Assembly: GCA_035575675.1 (NCBI GenBank)
Contig: DATLXS010000056.1
Span: 1-64,000, forward strand
DNA from: 20CM-2-65-7 sp035575675
GTDB lineage: Bacteria; Gemmatimonadota; Gemmatimonadetes; Gemmatimonadales; GWC2-71-9
Reading direction: 5' to 3'
Length of the DNA stretch: 64,000 nucleotides
The notes under the pieces are model-generated. The model worked only from the letters and a program-made list of their open reading frames with translations, did not search any database and had not been told where the DNA came from. Below are positions 23,101 to 32,147 of the stretch, in pieces; position 1 is the stretch's first letter; each line of letters opens with the position of its first letter. Position numbers and translations under genes: made by a program.

Positions 23101-24351
23101 ATGACACGCACACTTCTTTTTTCGTCTATCGCGTTGCTGCTGCTGCCGACGGCACAGGTCCGGAAGCCCATCTGCGCCCCGGACAATGCGGGGCTGACAC
23201 TACCAACGGGATTCTGCGCGCTGCTGGTCGCCGAGTCGATCGGCCCCTCGCGTCATATGGTCGTGCTCGAGAACGGCGATGTACTAGTCGCCGTCTCGGG
23301 CGGGCGCGGCGGCGTGCGCCTGCTGCGCGATACGACCGGCGACGGCAAGGCCGACGTCGTCAGCTCGTTCGGGATTGGCGGCGGCAACGGGATCGCGTTC
23401 GCGGGTGAGTATCTCTACTTCGCGACCAACAGCGCGGTGGTACGGTGGCACTGGCAAATCGGCCAGCTCACACCCACCGGCGGCCCCGACACCGTGGTCA
23501 GCGGCCTCACCAACCGCGGCCAGCATGCGGCGAAGAGCATCGTCATCGGCTCCGACGGCCAGCTCTACGTCAACATCGGCGCGCCCTCCAATTCGTGTCA
23601 GGTGCAGGACCGCACGCCGGAGTCGCCGGGCCAGGATCCCTGCCCGATTCTCGATTTCGCCGGCGGCATCTGGCGCTTCGATCCGCGCCGCGGCGGCCAG
23701 ACGCAGACCGACGGCCAGCGCTTCGCCACGGGACTCCGCAATGCGGTCGGTCTCGCGGTCGATCCCGGGACCGGCGCGCTGTTCGCCTCGCAGCACGGCC
23801 GCGACCAGCTCGCCGCGAACTGGCCCAAGCTCTACACCGATGCGTTGAGCGCGGAGCTGCCGGCGGAAGTGGTGTTCCGCCTGGAGGCGGGCGGCGACTA
23901 CGGCTGGCCCTATTGCTACTACGACTGGCGGCGCCGCCAGAACATCCTGCAGCCCGAGTACGGCGGCGACGGCAAGACGCAGGGACGCTGCGACGCCGCG
24001 CCGCGCCCCGTGGTGGCATTCCCCGGCCACTGGGCGCCCGATGGCCTGGCGTTCTACAACAGCCGCCACTTCCCGCTGAAGTATCGCGGCGGCTTGTTCA
24101 TTGCGTTCCATGGATCGTGGAACCGCGCGCCGCTGCCGCAGGCCGGCTACAAAGTGATGTTCGTGCCGATCGCGCGGGGCGTTGCGACTGGTCCGGCCGA
24201 AGTCTTCGCCGACGGATTTGCGGGAGCCACAGTCACGCCGCAGGGCGCCAAGTACCGCCCGACGGGCCTCGCCGTCGGGCCGGACGGGTCGTTATACGTC
24301 GCTTCGGATCAGGGCGAAGGAGCGGTCTTCCGGATTCTCGCGCAGCCCTAG
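23101..24351 (+). CDS. Secreted PQQ-dependent sugar dehydrogenase-like protein (sorbosone dehydrogenase fold)
   Basis: 416 residues from ATG 23101, just after a divergent gap with the amidohydrolase. A signal peptide (LLFSSIALLLLPTAQV) is followed by a six-bladed propeller: GFCALLVAESIGPSRHMVVL, RHMV, NGIAFAGEYLYFAT, GIWRFDPRRGGQ, GLRNAVGLAVDPGTGALFA, GGDYGWPYCYYDW, HWAPDGLAFYN and FIAFHGSWNR. These are typical of L-sorbosone/glucose dehydrogenase relatives. Periplasmic oxidation of a sugar with PQQ is the family role; the substrate is not predictable. Confidence 0.83.
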   Translation: MTRTLLFSSIALLLLPTAQVRKPICAPDNAGLTLPTGFCALLVAESIGPSRHMVVLENGDVLVAVSGGRGGVRLLRDTTGDGKADVVSSFGIGGGNGIAFAGEYLYFATNSAVVRWHWQIGQLTPTGGPDTVVSGLTNRGQHAAKSIVIGSDGQLYVNIGAPSNSCQVQDRTPESPGQDPCPILDFAGGIWRFDPRRGGQTQTDGQRFATGLRNAVGLAVDPGTGALFASQHGRDQLAANWPKLYTDALSAELPAEVVFRLEAGGDYGWPYCYYDWRRRQNILQPEYGGDGKTQGRCDAAPRPVVAFPGHWAPDGLAFYNSRHFPLKYRGGLFIAFHGSWNRAPLPQAGYKVMFVPIARGVATGPAEVFADGFAGATVTPQGAKYRPTGLAVGPDGSLYVASDQGEGAVFRILAQP

Positions 24352-24875
24352 CGTCCGAGCCGAGCCCGGGTGACCGAGTCGGCGGTCGCGAGCGCCCGAT
24401 CGGAATCCCATTTGTAGTAGAGCGTCAAGCACGACGAGAGATTGAAATCGCGCTTGGCCATGCACGTCTGGAGCTCTTTGCGATGCTTGGGCATCTCCGA
24501 GCTCCAGACGGAATCCGTCGTCGAGTTCACGCGCCGGAGCGGCCAACCGGCCACGAGCAGGCAGTTATTGAGCTGCTCGGCCCCACGCTCGCAGCCCTGC
24601 AGGTCGCGCTTGTGCTTTGCCGCGCCCAAGGCCCAGACCGAGTCCTCCTGCCACCTCTTGAGCGAATCCAGCTCGATCGCCCGGGCGGCCGCGACCTGCT
24701 GGGCCTCGGCCGGCTTCCAGTGATAGAGTTGCACGAGGCACTGCGTCGTGCCTTTCGCATCGAGCGAGATGGAGCTGCATTCGACGATCTCGGCCCGGCG
24801 GGTGCGCTTCTTCCCGCAAGCGGCGAGCGCCAGGAGGCAGGACAACGCGATGAGCTTGACGTGATAGGATTTCAT
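24348..24875 (-). CDS. Lipoprotein of unknown function
   Basis: 175 residues. The signal peptide with lipobox ALAAC predicts lipidation at Cys20. The mature part is charged and helical with six further Cys (VECSSI, TQCLVQLYHW, LQGCERG, NNCLLVAG, QTCMAKR, SSCLTLYYKW) spaced in repeating CxxxLxxYxW-like units, suggesting an internal duplication with disulphides. Its stop overlaps the stop region of the convergent dehydrogenase gene by 4 bases. No family recognised. Confidence 0.68.
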   Translation of the reverse strand: MKSYHVKLIALSCLLALAACGKKRTRRAEIVECSSISLDAKGTTQCLVQLYHWKPAEAQQVAAARAIELDSLKRWQEDSVWALGAAKHKRDLQGCERGAEQLNNCLLVAGWPLRRVNSTTDSVWSSEMPKHRKELQTCMAKRDFNLSSCLTLYYKWDSDRALATADSVTRARLGR

Positions 24876-24901
24876 GGGGCACTAACATAGCAAAGCGGCG
24901 T

Positions 24902-25639
24902 TCAGCGGAGCAACAGGAACACGTCGTAAAGCGCGTGCGTCCAGGCGGTTATCCCAAATCCGCGCCACAGATACAGCCCGCTGAAAAAGAGGCCGGCAAT
25001 CGTGCGAAACACGAACGAAAAGATGTCAAAGCGGTCGCCATAGGGGCCGATATAGTGGAAGGCAGAGAAGATCAGGGCGCCGAGGATCGTGGCGGCGGTC
25101 CCGGCGACGAGCGGTCGCCAGCCCAGCAGCTTCGCCGCACCCCAGGCGATGAATCCCACGAGCACGACTCGGAAGAGCAGCTCTTCGTAGATGCCGGCGC
25201 CGATCGACAGCATCAGCATGGTCCAGCGGCCGAGCTGGTGTTCCAGGTCACCGATCATCATTGGCGGTGGTGGTGTACCGAGCAGCGCGGCGGTCAGGCC
25301 ACCGACGACGACGCCGAAGACGAGGGCGAGGCAGACCGATTCGAGCAACATGCCGCCCAGCACCGCTGGGTTTACGGCGCTGCGGGTTTTGCGCATGTCT
25401 TTGGCGATGAGCCAGGCCCCCACGCCGATGAGACAGAGCATGAACAGGCGCGGCCCCCAGGCACCGGCGAGCCAGATGAAGACGGACTGCAGGATCACGT
25501 CGGCGCCATTGCGGACGCTCATGCCACCGGGCCCGACAGGTGCCAGCGCCGCAAGGACCTGATAGATGATCAAGAGGGGTAAGGCAAAGAGCAGGCTGTA
25601 ACGGGGAGCCCGGCTCGCCTGCCAATAAGTAGAAAGCAT
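24902..25639 (-). CDS. CPBP-family intramembrane glutamic protease
   Basis: 245 residues with about seven hydrophobic segments. CPBP (Rce1-like) motifs: EELLFR (motif 1 catalytic Glu pair), FSAFHYIG (motif 2) and THALYDV (motif 3 with His and Asp). The reaction is intramembrane proteolysis, or processing of a peptide substrate. The start is ATG 25639; another in-frame start upstream is unlikely because the region is short. Neighbours (lipoprotein, barrel) give no clear substrate. Confidence 0.85.
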   Translation of the reverse strand: MLSTYWQASRAPRYSLLFALPLLIIYQVLAALAPVGPGGMSVRNGADVILQSVFIWLAGAWGPRLFMLCLIGVGAWLIAKDMRKTRSAVNPAVLGGMLLESVCLALVFGVVVGGLTAALLGTPPPPMMIGDLEHQLGRWTMLMLSIGAGIYEELLFRVVLVGFIAWGAAKLLGWRPLVAGTAATILGALIFSAFHYIGPYGDRFDIFSFVFRTIAGLFFSGLYLWRGFGITAWTHALYDVFLLLR

Positions 25640-25680
25640 GCTGAATCTTATCCTTCACCAGGTTCCGTAGAGAGCCCTAC

Positions 25681-27858
25681 GTGAGCTTCACAATCCTCGT
25701 TGCCGCCGTCCTCGCCGTTCAGGCCCATCCCCAGGCCGGCGACAGCTCAGCGTACCTCGATGCCGGGGCACGCCGGCTGGTCGCGGCGGCCCGCGCGCGC
25801 CGCGAGACGATCGACCGATCCATCACCGCTTACCGCACCCGGGTGCGGGAGCGCATCGGGGTGGGGATTCGGGCCCTCAGGCGCGACCGCATGCTGTACC
25901 GGCGCGAGATCGCCTTACTAGTAGATTGGCGGCGCGATGGCGTGTCGCAGATCGACGTCATCGGAGCCCGCCAAGCTGTGCCCGCGGCGGTCCCTAGCCC
26001 ATCGCTTCCCGAGGACTTGAAGGGCGACGCCGGAGATTATGCTTTCGACCCGGCGGACGACCGGATGACCATCGGGTTTGGCGGGGGAGACGACCGGCCG
26101 CGACGGGACAGCACGCAGGATTCGACCAAACATCGCGACGTCGAGTTCCGGCACCCGCTCGCCCCCGGCAGCGAGGCCGACTACCGCTTCGCCTCCGGCG
26201 ATTCGAGCGTCATCGTGTTTCCCGACGGCCGCACGATCCGACTCCGCGAGCTGAAGGTCATGCCGCGCAGGCTCGACTTCCGCTTGATGTCGGGCTCGTT
26301 CTGGATCGACGAGGCTTCGCACGGCGTCGTGCGCGCGTTGATCCGCCCGGCGAGGGCGTTCGATCTGGAGCAGGATCTCGGCGAAGCGGACGACAAGGAC
26401 ATTCCCGGTTTCGTAAAACCCATTCGCGTCGAGGTGCGATTTCTCACGATCGACTACGGGTTATGGACCGGGCGCTGGTGGTTGCCGCGGCTCGTCGCGA
26501 TGGATGCCGTCGCGACCGCCGGTTCCTTCCTCCAGATGCCGGTGCGCTATGAGCGCGTCTACGATGAATACGAAGTCAGCGGCGATACCGCCGCCCCGCG
26601 CACTGCCCGGCCGCCCGCCGCGACGGAGGCCGATGATTCGATCGCGCGCGCGGCCTGTCACGCACGCGAGAGCCGCGGGCAGATTTCCTGTAAGTGTTCG
26701 CACGGCCACTGCGCCGCCTTCACCGTGCACATCCCGAGAGATACGGCCGCGCTGATCGCGAGCAGCGTGCTGCCGCCGCCGTTCGGCGCCGCGAACGATA
26801 CGCTGATCACGGCCGGTGAAATGCAGGAGATGACCCGGGGTCTCGGTGACTTGCCGCAGGCGCCCTGGCAGCTGCATGCGCGGCCGCCGAAGTGGGGTCT
26901 CGCGCGCTATAACCGGGTCGAAGGAGTATCGCTCGGCGCTCGCGGCGACCTCGACCTCGGCCGCTTGAACCTCGACGGCGCGGCGCGCATCGCCACCTCG
27001 GATGGTGAGCCGGATGTCGAGGCCGGAATGGTGCGCGAGACGGGGACGGCGCGCTTCCGCCTCGCCGGCTACCGCCGCCTGGCCGCCGTCGATCCCACGG
27101 CGCGCCCGCTGTCGATCGGCAATTCGCTCGGCGCACTGCTGCTCGGACGGGATGACGGCGACTACTTCCGTGCGGCAGGCGCGGAGCTGACCGTCGCGCC
27201 GTCGGTGACGCTGCCGCAGCGTTATACGATCCGCCTGTACGCCGAGCGGCAGCGGCGCGCGCTCAAGCGCACCGACTTCTCGCTGCCCCACGCCGTCCAC
27301 GCCGATCACGTGTTTCGTCCCAATATCACCGCCGACTCAGCCAATCAATTCGGTGCCGCGATTATCCTGCGCACGCAGCGCGGCATCGATCCGGCGTTGC
27401 CGCAATGGACCGCCGATGTGACGCTCGACGGCGGCGTGGGGACGTACCGGTTTGGACGCATGAGCAGCACGCTGCGCGTCAGCGCGCCCCTAGGGTCTAG
27501 CCTCGCCGGCGCGGTGGAGCTGGCCGGCGGCATGGCAGACGGCCGCGTTCCCCTGCAAAGCAACTTCTATCTCGGCGGGCCCGCGACGCTGCGCGGTTAC
27601 GGCGGCAACGCCGCGAATGGCGACGCGTTCTGGCGCGCCCGGCTCGAGCTGGCCAACCGCTGGCCCGGGGCGCGCGTCGTCGCGTTCACCGATGTGGGGC
27701 GCGCCGGTCCGCGCGAAGCCCTCTCACTTGCAAGGTCGCTCGCCGGCATCGGCGTCGGCGCGAGCTTCCTGGATGGGTTGGTGCGCCTCGACCTGACACG
27801 AGCTATCCGGTCTCCGACCGGCTGGCGTCTGGATCTCTATACCGACGCTGCGCTCTGA
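25681..27858 (+). CDS. Large outer-membrane barrel protein (BamA/ShlB-like C-terminus)
   Basis: 725 residues from GTG 25681. A short signal peptide (ILVAAVLAVQAHP) is followed by a long periplasmic part rich in beta strands. The C-terminal about 300 residues are barrel-like: LGARGDLDLGRLNLDGAAR, FRLAGYRRLAAVD, FYLGGPATLRGYGGN (the VRGY-type box of Omp85 proteins) and FTDVGRAG, ending with an aromatic/hydrophobic strand. A Cys/His cluster CHARESRGQISCKCSHGHC lies in the middle. Probably a surface or secretion-related barrel; cargo unknown. Confidence 0.72.
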   Translation: MSFTILVAAVLAVQAHPQAGDSSAYLDAGARRLVAAARARRETIDRSITAYRTRVRERIGVGIRALRRDRMLYRREIALLVDWRRDGVSQIDVIGARQAVPAAVPSPSLPEDLKGDAGDYAFDPADDRMTIGFGGGDDRPRRDSTQDSTKHRDVEFRHPLAPGSEADYRFASGDSSVIVFPDGRTIRLRELKVMPRRLDFRLMSGSFWIDEASHGVVRALIRPARAFDLEQDLGEADDKDIPGFVKPIRVEVRFLTIDYGLWTGRWWLPRLVAMDAVATAGSFLQMPVRYERVYDEYEVSGDTAAPRTARPPAATEADDSIARAACHARESRGQISCKCSHGHCAAFTVHIPRDTAALIASSVLPPPFGAANDTLITAGEMQEMTRGLGDLPQAPWQLHARPPKWGLARYNRVEGVSLGARGDLDLGRLNLDGAARIATSDGEPDVEAGMVRETGTARFRLAGYRRLAAVDPTARPLSIGNSLGALLLGRDDGDYFRAAGAELTVAPSVTLPQRYTIRLYAERQRRALKRTDFSLPHAVHADHVFRPNITADSANQFGAAIILRTQRGIDPALPQWTADVTLDGGVGTYRFGRMSSTLRVSAPLGSSLAGAVELAGGMADGRVPLQSNFYLGGPATLRGYGGNAANGDAFWRARLELANRWPGARVVAFTDVGRAGPREALSLARSLAGIGVGASFLDGLVRLDLTRAIRSPTGWRLDLYTDAAL

Positions 27859-27859
27859 C

Positions 27860-27899
27860 GGATGGGCGGATGGGCGGATGGGCAGATGGGCAGATGGCC
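27860..27899. repeat. Tandem 8-bp repeat, about five units
   Basis: Units of GGATGGGC/AGATGGGC repeat five times between the barrel gene and the permease gene, a short minisatellite of the slippage-prone kind. It lies immediately upstream of the permease start region and could alter promoter spacing. Confidence 0.7.
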
Positions 27900-27917
27900 G
27901 GTTAATTTGCGAGCCCC

Positions 27918-29306
27918 ATGAGTTCGTCAGCACCCCCTCCAAGCAACACCACCGACCTCAAACGCGAGCTCGGCCTCTTCGATGCCGTCATGATCAACGC
28001 CGGGACGATGATCGCGTCCGCGATCTTCATCGTCCCCGCCACCGTCGCCGCCGCGGTCCAGGGAACGGCGGTCATGACGCTCGTGTGGGTGATCGGCGGG
28101 ATCGTGTCGCTGCTGGGGGCGCTTTCGGTCGCCGAGCTGGCGGCCGCCTACCCCGAGGCGGGCGGCCAGTATGCGTATCTGCGCGAAGCCTACGGCACGG
28201 TGTGGGCATTTCTGTACGGCTGGTCGAATTTTTCGGTCATCAATACGGCGTCGATCACCGCGATCGCCGTGGGATTCGCGAAGTACATCGGATTCTTCAC
28301 GCCGGTGTCCGAGTCCGGTATCCGCGCTATCGCGATTCTGTCGATCATTGGCCTGACGGTCCTCAACTGCCGCGGCGTGCGGCTCGGCGCCACCACGCAG
28401 AACGTGCTGACGACGCTGAAGATCGGCGCACTGATCGCCTTGATTGTGACCTCGTTCGTTATTCCCGGCGGATCGGTGTCGCATTTCCAACCGCTGTGGC
28501 CGTCCGAGCCAGTCGGGGGGGGCCACTGGATCGGCGCGTTTGGCGTCGCGATGGTAGCGGTGCTGTGGGCGTACGACGGCTGGATCGAGACGACCTATGT
28601 CGGAAGCGAGATCGTGAATCCCGGCCGCAACCTGCCGCGGTCGATCATTCTCTCCACCGTCATGGTGATGGTGCTGTTCGTGCTGACGAGTGTGGCGTTC
28701 GCCTATGTACTAGGGGCAAGCAGTATGGCGGTGTCCGCACTCGTCGCCTCCGACGCGGCCAAGGTGACGATGGGCTCGCTCGGCGCCACGCTGGTGGTCG
28801 CCGCGATTCTGATCTCGACGTTGGGAGCGAATAACGGAATCATCCTGACCGCGGCACGCATTCCCTACGCCATGGCGCGGCAAGCGCTGTTTTTCCGCGC
28901 GCAGGGCTTGGTGCATCCGCGCTACGGCACGCCGATTGTTGCCCTGGTCACCCAGGGCGTGATCGCCTGCGTTTTGACGTTAGTGCCGAGGTGCGTGTTT
29001 GGAATCTGCTCGCCGCGTCCGCTCTACGATCAGCTGGCCACGTACGTCGTGTTCGCGCAGTTCGTGTTCTACGCCCTGTCGGCGGGGGCGGTCATCCGGT
29101 TACGCCGCAAGGTGCCGCAGCTCGAGCGGCCGTACCGCACGTGGGGCTATCCGGTCACGCCGATCGTGTTCATCGCGTTCGCCATTTGGCTCGTCGCCAA
29201 CACGATCGTCGAGACGCCGAAGGACTCCGCGATCGGCGCGGGGCTGATTCTGCTGGGATTGCCCGGCTACTTCTACTGGCGGCGCGAAGGGGCGGCCGGG
29301 CGGTAG
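27918..29306 (+). CDS. APC-family amino-acid permease
   Basis: 462 residues with about 12 hydrophobic segments. APC hallmarks: LGLFDAVMINAGTMIASAIF (the G-rich first helix that opens for substrate), SVAELAAAYPEAGGQYAYLR, GWSNFSV, and VLWAYDGWIETTYVGSEI. The family imports or exchanges amino acids across the inner membrane. The 3' end overlaps the convergent collagen-like gene by 34 bp. A start at 27918 is supported by SSSAPPPS, a short polar N-terminus before helix one. Confidence 0.87.
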   Translation: MSSSAPPPSNTTDLKRELGLFDAVMINAGTMIASAIFIVPATVAAAVQGTAVMTLVWVIGGIVSLLGALSVAELAAAYPEAGGQYAYLREAYGTVWAFLYGWSNFSVINTASITAIAVGFAKYIGFFTPVSESGIRAIAILSIIGLTVLNCRGVRLGATTQNVLTTLKIGALIALIVTSFVIPGGSVSHFQPLWPSEPVGGGHWIGAFGVAMVAVLWAYDGWIETTYVGSEIVNPGRNLPRSIILSTVMVMVLFVLTSVAFAYVLGASSMAVSALVASDAAKVTMGSLGATLVVAAILISTLGANNGIILTAARIPYAMARQALFFRAQGLVHPRYGTPIVALVTQGVIACVLTLVPRCVFGICSPRPLYDQLATYVVFAQFVFYALSAGAVIRLRRKVPQLERPYRTWGYPVTPIVFIAFAIWLVANTIVETPKDSAIGAGLILLGLPGYFYWRREGAAGR

Positions 29307-30367
29307 TTGATCAGCTCAGCCAGCGATGGTGGGATCCGCGTACCCCAGACGTCGCGCGTCGGCACCGTGACGATCTGCGGGCGGCTTCCCGGCAATCCCT
29401 CGCGGCCGTCCTGACCCTTCGCACCCGGCGGGCCTGCGGCACCGGTTTGGCCCACAACACAGCGTGGGTCGTTGGCCGGCTGAGCGGCGCCGCCTTTTCC
29501 TCCCGCACCGCCTTTACCGCCACTCCCGCCCTCGCCGCCCTCGCCGCCCGGAGTCTGGGCATCCACCAGCCCAGCGAGGAACGGCTCCTCAGCAGGCGCG
29601 ATGATGGTGATTTGCCCGCCGCGTCCTCCCGGCCCTCCGGCGCTGCCGCTGCCACCCGCGCCGCCGGGACCGCCGGCGCCGCCCGGACACCCCGGTTGCC
29701 CGTTGGTGCCCGCAATACCCGCGGCGCCCTCGGCCCCGCGCGAACCACGCGAGCCGCGGGCTTCGATGACGAGCCAATCGGACGGCGGCACCGCGCGCGC
29801 ATCCGCCAGCACGTAGTAGGGCGGTGCATCCTCGACCTCGATTCCTGCGACCAGCAGCCGATCGTAGAACGGCGAGCGCAGGATGCCGAGCCGCACGGTG
29901 ACCTGCGTGCCGCTCGCCCCGGCTCCGGCGCCGCGGAAGCCGAACGCATGCTGCAGGCAGCTGTACTCCGGTGTCACGACCGCCGACGTTGTGATATTGG
30001 GCTTCGCTTTGAGTGAGACCGTGAGCCGGAAGCCGGTGATCGCCGTCTGGAGCGGATCGCGCGAGGCGGCCCAGCCGCCGCCTTCGAGCGGCGTCGCCTC
30101 GTTGCTCCACCGCGTCAAGAACACGACATGGAGTCGCGGCGGACTGTCCTTGTCGTAGCGGGTCTCGAACGGCACGACCGACCCATCGTTCAACACCGCG
30201 GTATAGACCGCGCCGAACCCTTCCCCCGGACAGGCGCTGGTACTCGTCGACATGCGGATCTCGCGTATCTGCTCGACGAGACCCGGATCGGGGGCGAACG
30301 ATGCCGGCGGACGTTTCGGTCCGCAGGCCGCAAGGACGAGTGCCGTCGCGACGAATGCCCGCCTCAT
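29273..30367 (-). CDS. Collagen-like lipoprotein
   Basis: 364 residues. Lipobox VLAAC near residue 15. The first half is a globular domain (TAITGFRLTVSLKAKPN, VTVRLGILRSPFYDRLLV). Residues about 200-340 carry Gly-x-y triplets in two blocks (RGSRGSRGAEGAAGIAG; GGAGGPGGAGG), the collagen-like signature seen in surface proteins. Its ATG overlaps the stop of the upstream gene (ATGA), so the two lipoproteins are cotranscribed. Probably displayed on the outer membrane. Confidence 0.75.
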   Translation of the reverse strand: MRRAFVATALVLAACGPKRPPASFAPDPGLVEQIREIRMSTSTSACPGEGFGAVYTAVLNDGSVVPFETRYDKDSPPRLHVVFLTRWSNEATPLEGGGWAASRDPLQTAITGFRLTVSLKAKPNITTSAVVTPEYSCLQHAFGFRGAGAGASGTQVTVRLGILRSPFYDRLLVAGIEVEDAPPYYVLADARAVPPSDWLVIEARGSRGSRGAEGAAGIAGTNGQPGCPGGAGGPGGAGGSGSAGGPGGRGGQITIIAPAEEPFLAGLVDAQTPGGEGGEGGSGGKGGAGGKGGAAQPANDPRCVVGQTGAAGPPGAKGQDGREGLPGSRPQIVTVPTRDVWGTRIPPSLAELINYRPAAPSRRQ

Positions 30368-30816
30368 GGATTCTCCTCCCGCAGCAGCAGACTGGATTCG
30401 ATATCGAAGACCCGGATTCTGATTACGGCGCCGGCGTGGCGCGAATCGACTTCGCGCACATGGACGACCTTCTTGTCGTCACTCGGCCGGTAGATGATCC
30501 AGCTGCCGGCGGGCGCGAGCGGCGCGATACCGGGGCACGGCCTGGACTTGGGTTTCGGCTGGTGACCCGGCGGTGTCCCGGGAATCCAGATCCGGCATTC
30601 ACCCGGCTTGGGCAAATGACCGGGCGGCACGCCGAGCGTCGCGGCGGTGCTCGGGCCGCGATTCACCTCAGGCCCCCGCACGTCCCGACTGGGAGCGGGA
30701 GGGGGAGGGGGAGGGGGAGGGGGAGGGGGGTCGAGGATGATGGTTCTCACGGTGTGCGTGCAGGCGCTGGCGATCACCAGGCCGGCAACGGTGGTTACAA
30801 GCACGCGACGGCGCAC
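30364..30816 (-). CDS. Lipoprotein with polyproline segment
   Basis: 150 residues from GTG 30816 (VRRRVLVTTVAGLVIASAC), giving a compact signal peptide with lipobox ASAC; the frame is open to 30873 but adds only a polar extension. A run of 11 prolines follows the lipobox, encoded by a 6-bp tandem repeat. Then a Pro-rich linker and a small beta domain (GECRIWIPGTPPGHQPKPKS, GSWIIYRPSDDKKVVHV). Translationally coupled to the collagen-like lipoprotein. Function unknown; the two probably form one surface assembly. Confidence 0.7.
   Translation of the reverse strand: MRRRVLVTTVAGLVIASACTHTVRTIILDPPPPPPPPPPPAPSRDVRGPEVNRGPSTAATLGVPPGHLPKPGECRIWIPGTPPGHQPKPKSRPCPGIAPLAPAGSWIIYRPSDDKKVVHVREVDSRHAGAVIRIRVFDIESSLLLREENP
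30697..30730. repeat. 6-bp tandem repeat encoding polyproline
   Basis: GGGAGG repeats with A every 6 bases at 30700, 30706, 30712, 30718 and 30724. Read on the minus strand it codes for consecutive prolines. Because the unit is 6 bp, slippage changes the proline number without breaking the frame. Confidence 0.75.
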
Positions 30817-31014
30817 TGACGATCCTCCGAAATGGTCGGCCCAAATGTAGTATTCGGCCCGATGCCCGACCAAATCGGTCTGATCGAAACCATTCGGGTC
30901 AGGGAGGGGCGCGTCCCGATTAGCCTCGATGAGCTTTCATTCATCTATGTAGCCGATTAGTTTCGTTTACCTGTGCGTCTGCTGCGCCTGCTGCGTCTGT
31001 TGACCAGTAGTATG

Positions 31015-31088
31015 GTGGCTGTAGCTCAATTGGTTAGAGCGCCGGACTGTGGCTCCGGAGGTTGCGGGTTCAATCCCCGTCAGCCACC
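31015..31088 (+). tRNA. tRNA-His (anticodon GTG)
   Basis: Cloverleaf: acceptor GTGGCTG pairs with CAGCCAC, D arm GCTC..GAGC, anticodon stem CCGGA/TCCGG around CTGTGGC giving anticodon GTG, T arm GCGGG/CCCGT. A G at 31014 provides the -1 position typical of tRNA-His. It is the left boundary of the vWA/PP2C/kinase cassette. Confidence 0.92.
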
Positions 31089-31101
31089 CTGGTCTTGCTC
31101 C

Positions 31102-32145
31102 TCAGTCATCCGAATGATCACGATAGCCGCTCTTTTTCATCCAGCTCGGCACTGAGGGTGTCGGCACGCGCGCCGGCTTGGGAGCGACTCGCTGGGCCGG
31201 AGTCGAGGCCGGAATCGAGGTCGGGAACTGGAAGCTCGCGAGATTTTTGAGAACGATATCGAGATTGGCGACCTTCATCGGATGCTCGAGCACCATGCCC
31301 GCCAGGGCAGCGGCGAGTTGATCGATTTGCCCCGATCCGATACGCCGTAAGTGTTCCCAAATGGCCGATCGACCCAACTGCTGAAAATCCTGGCGCACGA
31401 AGATGAGATTGTCGCCGGTATGAAACCGTTCCCACAGGGTGACATCCCGCTCCAGCGCCGCCAGCGAGAGATAAATGACGAGCGCTGAAAAACGATCGAT
31501 CGCCTGGCCGTAGTCTTGCCCGCTCCGTTCGGGATGTTGGTAGGCCCGGTGGCCGATTTCCGTGGCGTGGCGGCCGTTTAACGCCGGCACCCACATGCCG
31601 TCGTAGTCCACCAACGCGATCGATCCGCCGCGCACCATGATATTGCCGTGCTGTAAATCGCCGTGCGCAACCTGGGCGGCTTCGAGGTGGCGCACGAGTA
31701 TCACCCATTTTTCCCGCAATGCCGCGAGTGCGGCCCGATCGCGTAGCTGCTTCTCAATGTGACTGTGGAGCAGGTCGCCCTTGGCCCATTGCATTTTGAC
31801 GATCGGGAACCAGTTGGAGCGAATTTGAATGCCCCGCTTGAGAAACTGAAAATTGACATCATAGGGCAGGCGCACCCTGCGAAGATGTTTGGAGATCGCC
31901 TCATACCGTTCGGCATGGTCGCTGATCGGGCGCAGGAAGCAGCGAATGGCCCAGGTCTTCTTGAATCTCAAAAACCCGCCCGGTTCGATGGCCTTGTAGA
32001 CCACGGCGTTGCCGCCGGTGGCCGGCTTGGGCATACCGAACCGATCGAGCTCGAGGGTGACCGCCTGTAATCCCGGGTCGGCAAAAGCCTTTGGCGGGTG
32101 CTGAACCGCCTCATGGTATTCAGTCAGGTCTGGCCATGCACCCAT
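31102..32145 (-). CDS. Protein kinase-like member of a TerY-P type triad
   Basis: 347 residues. The kinase core shows GGNAVVYKAI (nucleotide loop), HGDLQHGNIMV (catalytic loop with H-G-D in place of HRD, and N) and VDYDGMW (D-Y-D-G in place of DFG). This is the divergent form common in prokaryotic TerY-P triads. The C-terminal 100 residues are Pro/Ala-rich. The start is ATG 32145, 2 bp after the PP2C stop. The triad vWA, PP2C, kinase is known from Aravind and co-workers' analysis of Ter stress systems; a role in stress or phage defence is likely. Confidence 0.82.
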   Translation of the reverse strand: MGAWPDLTEYHEAVQHPPKAFADPGLQAVTLELDRFGMPKPATGGNAVVYKAIEPGGFLRFKKTWAIRCFLRPISDHAERYEAISKHLRRVRLPYDVNFQFLKRGIQIRSNWFPIVKMQWAKGDLLHSHIEKQLRDRAALAALREKWVILVRHLEAAQVAHGDLQHGNIMVRGGSIALVDYDGMWVPALNGRHATEIGHRAYQHPERSGQDYGQAIDRFSALVIYLSLAALERDVTLWERFHTGDNLIFVRQDFQQLGRSAIWEHLRRIGSGQIDQLAAALAGMVLEHPMKVANLDIVLKNLASFQFPTSIPASTPAQRVAPKPARVPTPSVPSWMKKSGYRDHSDD

Positions 32146-32147
32146 CG

